This document shows, one piece after another, positions 57,375-64,000 of a stretch of DNA of 64,000 nt. The position numbers and the translations under genes are program-made. Positions within the stretch are counted from its first letter, which is position 1. Every line of letters starts with the position of its first letter. The DNA is from Anadara kagoshimensis (taxonomy: Eukaryota; Mollusca; Bivalvia; Arcoida; Arcidae), in NCBI GenBank assembly GCA_021292105.1, contig CM037857.1, forward strand, positions 27,452,677 through 27,516,676. Reading direction: 5' to 3'. The notes under the pieces were generated by a model. It was given only the letters and a program-made list of their open reading frames with translations. It ran no database searches and had not been told where the DNA came from.

Positions 57375-58258
57375 TTTCGACGCCTAATAAAGTCTGGATT
57401 ACGCCAAATGAATTTTTGAGAAAGATACTGGCTTATCATCATTATTACTTAAACTTCGTAATTAACTAATGCTTTACTTATTTTTTTTATTCTCCACAAT
57501 GGTGCTTCGCCATTGTACAACGTGATCTGCGAACAGTTATTTTCATTGGGGATGAAATTGCTTCATTTCACGTTAAAATATTGTTCCGGGAAAGTTGGAT
57601 GTAAACGGTTTCCAAAAAAATTCCAATAAAAGATCACATGGTACGCTGGCCAACTCCATTAAATCGTTCCTTTTATGGCTTACTGTTGGTCACTTTACAG
57701 CCAATTGTCTTGGCAGAAGTTGATTTTACATTGGTGTTCAGAAACATTTAAGACCTAGGACCGTGAACAATATTATATTTACATGTATATCTTTATGATA
57801 TCGCTTATACTTTTGGGCTATGGAGCGTCTAGTAGTTTTTGTTTTTGAAGAACAGTTAGTTCCTTATTGAAGACTTCTATATGGCTGACTAGATGTTAAT
57901 TTCGATAAAACCAAAGATGTTAAAGGTTTTGATCCATAAAAATCTTTAAGACAAGTTCTGCAAAGCTCATCTTTTTAAAATTTAAAATGTAAAAATAAAT
58001 AAACAAATGAAAATAAAAATAAATAAATAAATAATAAATAAATAAATAAATAAATAAATAAAATAAAATAAAATAAAATAAAATAAAATAAAATAAAATT
58101 AAATTAAATTAAATTAAAAATAATTGAAATAAAATTAAAAATAAATATGCAGTTCTGTCAGTGATATTGGAGTTGTTTCCTAAGTACATTATTATTATGC
58201 TTCAGTTGTAATTTTTTTCTTTTATTTCAAAGTTGTTAGTTTTTAAGTATTTTGTATA
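57375..58258. other. Mostly unrecognised
   Basis: Hairpin CACAATGGTGCTTCGCCATTG at 57496-57516, similar in style to the E-family terminal hairpin but without the other E landmarks, and the AAAT cluster. Confidence 0.45.
57985..58145 (+). repeat. AAAT / AAAATA microsatellite cluster
   Basis: Consecutive runs of AAAT then AAAAT units, each homogenised within its run, then AAATT units. Confidence 0.9.
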
Positions 58259-58380
58259 GCACAGACCTGTCGAAAGTTAAATAATGAGTTAACGAGAAAG
58301 AGTCGAAGCTCGACCGTGATATGGATAGCTAGTGATCGAAAAGTTACAGAGAGATAGATATCATCTGTCGAAAAGCTGTC
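58259..58380. mobile_element. MITE D left part, truncated by MITE C'
   Basis: CACAGACCTGTCGAAAGTTA, GAGTTAACGAGAAAGAG and CGAAAAGTTACAGAGAG. No matching right end was found after the inserted MITE. Confidence 0.65.
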
Positions 58381-58585
58381 TTGGCGGATCGCCGGCCACG
58401 CCCACTATGTTCCGACAAAGGGTCGACATGCTTGAATGACACGCAAAAAGAATGAAAACTCGGCCTGAATTGTGCGGTTTAATGAGTCACTGACACTAGA
58501 ACGTCATTAGTTGCCGTGATGCCGCTTTGGTGCCGTGATAGCGGCCAGTGTCGGAACATTGTGGGCGTGGCCGGCGATACGCCAA
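58381..58585. mobile_element. MITE (family C'), copy 2
   Basis: TIR pairs over about 34 bp: TTGGCGGATCGCCGGCCACG on the left against CGTGGCCGGCGATACGCCAA on the right, continuing through GTTCCGAC/GTCGGAAC. It appears to have landed in a D-family element, because D sequence stops exactly at 58380. Confidence 0.85.
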
Positions 58586-59329
58586 TTTGACAAGATTTGT
58601 TAGTTTAGTGGTAAACGTGCAGTATATAGTTTGACTCCTAGTCACCTTACGGGCTCCGTACTCGGTAGTTTCTAGTGCTAACCATTATATTTAGAACTAT
58701 CTTAATTTGTATTAATTGATCTTCAGATCAGAACAGATCATAAACATCTGAACAAACTTGCTTTACACATAAACATCAAAGAAATCACATTAATTGATTG
58801 GGTTATTTATCTATTCCTGCACTTTCTATACAAGAACTAATGATTTATTCTATTTTTGTCAAAAAGAAAGACCAACATTCTTAGTGCAAAGCCTTATATT
58901 CCAACATCGAATGTTTGATAGATGCAATTACACTCTTATAACAATTAATAAAAGGGTATTAATATTAAACCCATTGTTTGTCTTTAAATTCACATCCTGG
59001 ATTCCAGATTGCGATATTTTACAGAATTAAAATATTTTAATCTAAATTAATGTGTACTTTACAATAGTAATAGCAACCAAAAATACAGAACAGAAACTAG
59101 AGAATCAGTGATGAGGGAACACATTCACAGAGAGGTAATTTCGTAGGTTTTTATTTCAATTTTTCAAGAAATCATGCAGAACTTGTAATGAATATTGTAA
59201 AGCGTAAAGTTTTGACAGCATAAAATGAGCTCGTCAAGATTTAAGATGATGACTGCAGATTTGCAATGTTAGACATTAAAACCAACCATAAACATATATA
59301 TTCATTTTCATATCAAAATCCCCAAAGCA
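58586..59329. other. Nothing seen
   Basis: A faint tRNA-like stretch (TTAGTTTAGTGGTAAACGTG near 58600) without a SINE body; a 78-codon ORF (58794-59030) looks random. Confidence 0.4.
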
Positions 59330-59500
59330 AAGTAAAAAGTTTGGAAACTGACAACGTGAACTTCCAAGGAAGTGAGACCGGGTGCTTCGGAAGTGTTAAA
59401 CCTCTAGTCTAGTTAGCTACACCCGCCAAGTGTGTATACACGATTGAGAATGAAAAGCTGATAGAACTATAAAACTTCAAAATACCCAAAACAATTATGG
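59330..59500 (-). mobile_element. Repeat B fragment
   Basis: About B 195-400 with small deletions; GTGAGACCGGGTGCTTCGG and TAGCTACACCCGCCAAGTG are clear. Confidence 0.65.
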
Positions 59501-59540
59501 ATACAGAGACATCAAAATTTACTTACAATATTTACTGTTT

Positions 59541-59870
59541 ACCAATCACATGGTGTGTAACAACACAGATATTTCCCACAATATTACCGTCAGCGTGTGA
59601 CAACCTCTCCCATCTCAGCACAGCCAATGTGATAATACTATTATCACCCGGTATAAGGGAGATAACTCGTAAAACGGGACTGTGGTCTCATTAAATACTT
59701 TCAGGTCAAAAAGATCAATTGGTTCTGGTTCCAAATAGTACCTCTAAGACATTAAAATATTAATAATAAAGGGTATTATCACATTGGCTATGCTGAGATG
59801 GGAGAGGTTGTCACACGCTGACAGTAATTTTGTGGCAAATATTTGATTTGCTACATATCATGTGATTGAA
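59541..59870. mobile_element. Fold-back element with ~100-bp arms
   Basis: The left arm (59541-59640) and right arm (59773-59869) are reverse complements with few mismatches; for example CAGCGTGTGACAACCTCTCC occurs on the left and GGAGAGGTTGTCACACGCTG on the right. The loop is about 130 bp and of unrelated sequence. No ORF. Confidence 0.8.
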
Positions 59871-59989
59871 AAACATCCAATGAAATACTTTTTAATATAT
59901 ATGAGGTATAATAATGAAAGATAGAACATCGTATGAACCAAAACCTGAATATTCAAATGTAATCTTACATTTATACTACTCTTTCATTT

Positions 59990-60215
59990 TAGCTCAGTTG
60001 TAAAATGTTTGATTCGTATCTGTCATGTCTGTCCAAGATTGACAACATGTAATGGGTGTACTTTAGCCAAGCACTAGGCATTTATAATAAGAAATATCAG
60101 TCACGAGGTCCTTCGGAAGAACACTAAATAGACCGATGTCCCGTGTAATGGTAGGCGTGACACGTTAAATAATCGTCCCTTCTTGGACTGGTATGTTTAA
60201 CCCCATGCAATTAAT
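59990..60215 (+). mobile_element. SINE A copy, head decayed
   Basis: TTAGCTCAGTTGTAAAATG survives from the head, followed by CCAAGCACTAGGCATTTA, GTCCTTCGGAAGAACAC and CACGTTAAATAATCGTCC of the body. Confidence 0.65.
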
Positions 60216-60510
60216 CAATCAATCTTTATTTCATTTTACTATTACTATTTTTAAATATTTGTTTAGGATAAAATAACCTTAGAACCGCCATTCATCTTGA
60301 TTCTTTTATTTGTTCTTATTACCTGATAAGTTCTACTGCAATTCGTTACAATATGGCATGAAGTTCGCATTGTGTTGTACATTTTATAGTGACATACTGT
60401 ATCAATATATCCAATAAATGAGAATTCTTTTTTCATATTGGGGTAAAGATGATTACTAATTCTATAACATACCCCCGTATGTAAAGTATTGATATGAGAA
60501 TTACCATTAT

Positions 60511-60714
60511 TATCCCCCGCCACCAGTGGTAAGGGAGATATAGTAATGTCTGTGTGTCTGTGTGTGCGTGTGTCCGTCCCAGTATTGGTTTCTGTGCATT
60601 TAAAAGAGAACCGTATATCCCATTGAGCTGAAACTTGGTCAGTTTATTTGTTATGGTGGTGAGTGGTGTGAGTGTTCACAACTGCGGGGGATAGTGTTCT
60701 CTGAACACCTTGTT
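60511..60714 (+). mobile_element. Short element with TATCCCCCGC / GCGGGGGATA ends
   Basis: Left TATCCCCCGCCACCAGTGGT, a TG-rich interior (GTCTGTGTGTCTGTGTGTGC), right GCGGGGGATAGTGTTCTCTG then AACACCTTGTT. Layout echoes the 21401 element: hairpin-like left end, TG-rich tract, matching right end. Much shorter. Confidence 0.6.
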
Positions 60715-61410
60715 ATATTAAATAAAATAACTACTACAATACATTTTGGAGTGACATTTTATTAAACAGCTTAAAATCCTACATAATAAAAAATTAGATT
60801 TTTTATACACTATATTACCAGTCTATGTTTAAATCTAAAATGGTTTCCATTTCTAACATATTTGAACTTAAGTCATGCTTTACATGCAGTTGAATATCCT
60901 CGAGTACAATTAATTCATTTGAAAAAATACAAAAGAAGAACTAGAATCTCCTAGAATTAGAAAACCACTAACACACATCACTGTAGGTTATAAAAACAAT
61001 TACTAATATTGATGTTAAATTTTATTATTTTAAAAGAAAATACTCCTCACTGTCTTCATTATTTTAAAAGTTTTATTTATTTAATTATAGATGTCGTTTT
61101 AAACGTCAACAACTATTTATAAACTGAATATCATGAATTAAGAAATCTAGCTTCCAATTACCGTTTTTTGTAGACGAAATATTTTTATATTTTTAAATCT
61201 TTATTTTAATATTGACTTTTGTATTACTAATTTACGTCAATTTTGCAAAAATACTTTTTTTCATGAAAAAAGTATGTCAAGGGTTTGTTCTTTGTAACAA
61301 TATATTTAATTACGTCAATTCCATCATGTCCTGCTTTTTCCTTCACATGAAACATGAACAGAGCCGCCCGTGGTATAACAAACAATATACCCACCATCGC
61401 TGTTCCGTGT
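60715..61410. other. Nothing seen
   Basis: AT-rich between the 60511 element and a poly(T) tract. Confidence 0.5.
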
Positions 61411-61436
61411 TTTTTTTTTTTTTTTTTTTTTTTTTT
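61411..61436 (+). repeat. Poly(T) run, ~26
   Basis: Lies immediately upstream of the damaged head of a SINE A copy. Confidence 0.95.
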
Positions 61437-61439
61437 ACG

Positions 61440-61655
61440 CACATAGTGCTTGCTTTGTTAGTGGGGGGACCATATGTTCAAACCCCGACAGAGTATGACC
61501 CAAGACTTGAAAGTGAGTATTAACTGTTGTTTAGCCAAGCACTCGGCATTACGATGGAGTGTCACGATTTATTTGGTTGGGAACTTAAAATAAACGAGGC
61601 CCAGACCTTTCGTGTCACCGAAGGTGTGGCACGATAAAGAACCCTGCTGTATATA
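61440..61655 (+). mobile_element. SINE A copy, 5'-damaged
   Basis: Begins directly after a 26-T run, with a degraded head (TTCAAACCCCGACAGAG) and then a good body (CCAAGACTTGAAAGTGAG, GCACGATAAAGAACCCTG). Confidence 0.7.
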
Positions 61656-61802
61656 TAATGCTAAAAATATACATTTATACATCCTATGTGGAAAACGTTT
61701 CTAAATCCAAACAGTTTTATCTGCTGCAAGGATTAAAACTCCTAAGAAAGTAAGCAAAGATAAAATACATGTTTGTGCACGAACACCAGCCAAGTAGACA
61801 TA

Positions 61803-61981
61803 CAGTTCAACCTGCCTTAAAGGCCACCTCTATATAGAGGCCACCTGCTTATAAAGGAGAGTAGAATTGTATCCTAATTGTTCTTTATTCATAATATTTG
61901 AACCTGTATTTAAAGACCACCTGCCCATAAAGGCCACTTTTACTGGTTCCCTTGGGTTGTCTTTGTAGACAAGTTTGACTG
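61803..61981. mobile_element. TA-flanked MITE
   Basis: 179 bp from CAGTTCAACCTGCCTTAAAG to GACAAGTTTGACTG, with TA at 61801-61802 and 61982-61983. Interior repeats AAAGGCCACCT and AAAGGCCACTT. Fits a Tc1/mariner-derived MITE. Confidence 0.75.
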
Positions 61982-62264
61982 TATGAATATTTTTACATTA
62001 ATCAAACAGTAAGAGAAATAGTATACAAATATTTTCACTCTGGAGTATAGAAAATACTTTTACCAGCAGACGATTTTATACATTATGTAAAACTAGTAAC
62101 TTATTAATATCTCTTTAGTGCGTCTGCAAGTAAGCAATTTATTTAGATTTGTCATCTGTTGTATTGAAGCTGGATGAAGCAGTGATTAGGAGGGTCACAT
62201 TCAGTCAATACACATGCCTCAACCATATTTACTTGGAATTACAAAATCTCTAAATTATTGTAAA

Positions 62265-62280
62265 AATACAATTGTTGTAC

Positions 62281-62330
<50 letters not shown>

Positions 62331-62359
62331 AGCTAACAAAACAATTGCTGTGCATGTTT

Positions 62360-62411
<52 letters not shown>
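62265..62411 (+). repeat. Two CT microsatellites in a tandem duplication
   Basis: TC runs at 62284-62325 and 62361-62411. Each is preceded by a similar block (ACAATTGTTGTACATG / ACAATTGCTGTGCATG), so a ~76-bp unit containing the microsatellite was duplicated. Confidence 0.9.
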
Positions 62412-62417
<6 letters not shown>

Positions 62418-63094
62418 GCAAACCACCAAACTGTACGATTTGTTAGTACTTATGTACTTATTAAAGGAAAATTCACTTCATATTTCATTTGCCAGTTTAT
62501 GAGTTCATAGAAATTAGGGAGCTTTATCAACAGCAATATGAATCTGTACAAAATCTATATCGTCATGGTTTCTTATTGCATATTTATATTTTTATTTTTT
62601 ATATTGTTGGTTTTTTTATTTTCTATTTATATTCTATTTGCAAATAATAAAGAAAGTGGATTCTTATTAAAATAGTCAACTTATCTTCTCAATGCCTTTG
62701 GCGAATATCGTATACCTGTGATGAACAGCATAAATGCGTCTTACAGTGTACTTTTATTATAATAGTTGAGAAGAATGAAAATATCTTTTATTTTTCATTT
62801 TTTATTTTTTCAAGTTTTTTGTTTATGCTGTTTTGTGGAGATACAATGTACTTTACAGTAAACTTAAAATACAGATGTAAAATGTATTATAATGTGTTTT
62901 GTACTTTTTGTGGGTGCCAATTCTAGAAGTGTAATGGTCACATTTGCAGAGTGTATTGATAAAGAGAATGATGAGATGAAAGAAATCAGGTTATTATCAA
63001 TTCAAGTATGAAAAAACAAATTTTCTTTAGTAGTTGTTATGCTTGATTGTGGGGTTGGTACTTACTCGTACGACACAAACATATCACTTCAGAA
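62412..63094. other. Nothing seen
   Basis: AT-rich, no recognisable element. Confidence 0.5.
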
Positions 63095-63670
63095 GTAAAT
63101 TGTTACTTGAGTCCTTGAACGACTCCGATACCTCAATTTCATATGTGGCTTTTCGGTGTTCGAATTCTGGTCAGGTCTGATTAAGAATTGAAAATGCATT
63201 TACGTAGTTACTGTTATTGCGCCAAGCATCTTCCTTAAAAATCAAAGTCGAAAGTCCTTGGAAGAGAGACACCACTGTTGTAGCTCAGTTGGAAGCGTGC
63301 TTGCTTCGTAAGTGAGAGGTCCTTGGTTCGAAACCCCACCGGGTCTGACCCAAGACTTGAAAGTGGGTAGTGGCTGTTCTTTCGCCAAACACTCGGCTTT
63401 ACGAAATGAAAGTCACGGTTTCTTAAGGGTGGAAACTTAAAATAAACAAGGTCCCTGTCACGATAGGCGTTGCACGATAAAGAACGTTGTTGTATAATGC
63501 CATCAACGCAACGCACAGGTAAAATTTCTGCAATTTTGTCTATAGCTTACGACGTCTCGATATAAGTACAATATTTTTGACTGGGTCGGTACTAACATTA
63601 TCTAACACCGAAACCTGTGTCACGGAAGTCATATCACGCTAAATAACTTTCCCTAAAAATTGACCCAGCT
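63095..63670 (+). mobile_element. Outer SINE A copy, split by a second SINE A
   Basis: Left part 63095-63268 (head to GTCCTTGGAAGAGAG) and right part 63605-63670 (ACACCGAAACCTGTGTCACG onward) form one body interrupted by the inner copy. Its head is diverged. Confidence 0.7.
63274..63604 (+). mobile_element. Inner SINE A copy, full length
   Basis: Well-preserved head (TTGTAGCTCAGTTGGAAGC, GGTTCGAAACCCCACCGG) and body. It is flanked by ACACC at 63269-63273 and 63605-63609, the apparent target duplication. Confidence 0.8.
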
Positions 63671-64000
63671 TGTTATGTAGATCAAACCTGACACTTTGCC
63701 TTTAGCTATAGAGAACACTCTCGGACCTCGAACAGGCATTGGACATAATAAAAAAAGTTTTGGTTTTTTTAAGTAATCTTGGTAGATTCAAATAAATTCC
63801 ACTTATATAACAACCAATGATAACTAATACAAAATGCATTCAATTAAAAATTTCTTATTGACACTTGACTTAATTTGCAATACACAAATGACGCATTCAC
63901 TAAAATGTCATCCGGGTGCATTTTTTTTTTATTTTATAAGTTATCTCCAAATGGATAAAACATTTGTTCAGCTCAAAGCTCATTCATTAAAATGTCATAA
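63671..64000. other. Nothing seen
   Basis: AT-rich end of the window. Confidence 0.5.

Noticed and set aside
1-64000. CRISPR arrays, operons, bacterial promoters or prophage
   Set aside because: Nothing prokaryotic is visible. The direct repeats found are tandem, without unique spacers, and composition and elements are those of an animal genome.

Overview
The window looks like animal nuclear DNA, most probably from a mollusc and plausibly a bivalve. It is AT-rich (about two thirds A+T by eye). It has no operons and no dense coding. It is packed with tRNA-derived SINEs, short inverted-repeat DNA transposons, non-LTR and Penelope-type retroelement pieces, microsatellites, and dispersed families of a style I associate with mollusc genomes, such as the element opening TAGCTCACCTGACC. 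I made that assignment from memory, not from a search. I cannot support any intact host gene. Almost every short ORF is compatible with chance or lies in a repeat.

Layout. 1-4000: TTTA microsatellites, an inverted partial copy of repeat E (585-1790), then unrecognised sequence. 4000-16000: a weak exon candidate, the first SINE A copies, many copies of a ~420-bp family that I call B, two hammerhead-type ribozyme motifs (5.5 and 10.3 kb), a decayed mariner-type DNA-binding fragment (10.6-10.8 kb) and a 39-bp tandem array. 16000-25000: a MITE (family C'), a nested inverted-repeat structure at 17.4-17.9 kb, and a 1.6-kb element (21.4-23.0 kb) holding a strictly 145-bp-periodic array. 25000-41000: mostly unrecognised, with SINE and B fragments, a third hammerhead motif, a MITE nested in a B copy (34.45-34.71 kb) and a 21-bp array (36.6-36.9 kb). 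41000-47400: a fourth and a fifth hammerhead motif lying either side of a Penelope-like reverse transcriptase fragment, which is cut by a strikingly A-to-G-substituted copy of B (45841-46262). 47381-55330: two head-to-tail copies of repeat E. The second contains a 1,027-bp TA-flanked transposon and a 2.7-kb non-LTR retrotransposon with an uninterrupted 830-codon reverse transcriptase frame. 55400-64000: SINEs nested in MITEs and in each other, a ~330-bp fold-back, a further TA-flanked MITE, and CT-rich microsatellites.

The window is best read as a stratified record of transposition. Because E is present twice in tandem, copy 1 gives the empty site for both insertions in copy 2, so their ends can be read to the base. 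The most unusual signals are the strand-asymmetric A-to-G copy of B, the hammerhead ribozyme family and its arrangement around the Penelope RT fragment, and the E tandem with its terminal double hairpin.
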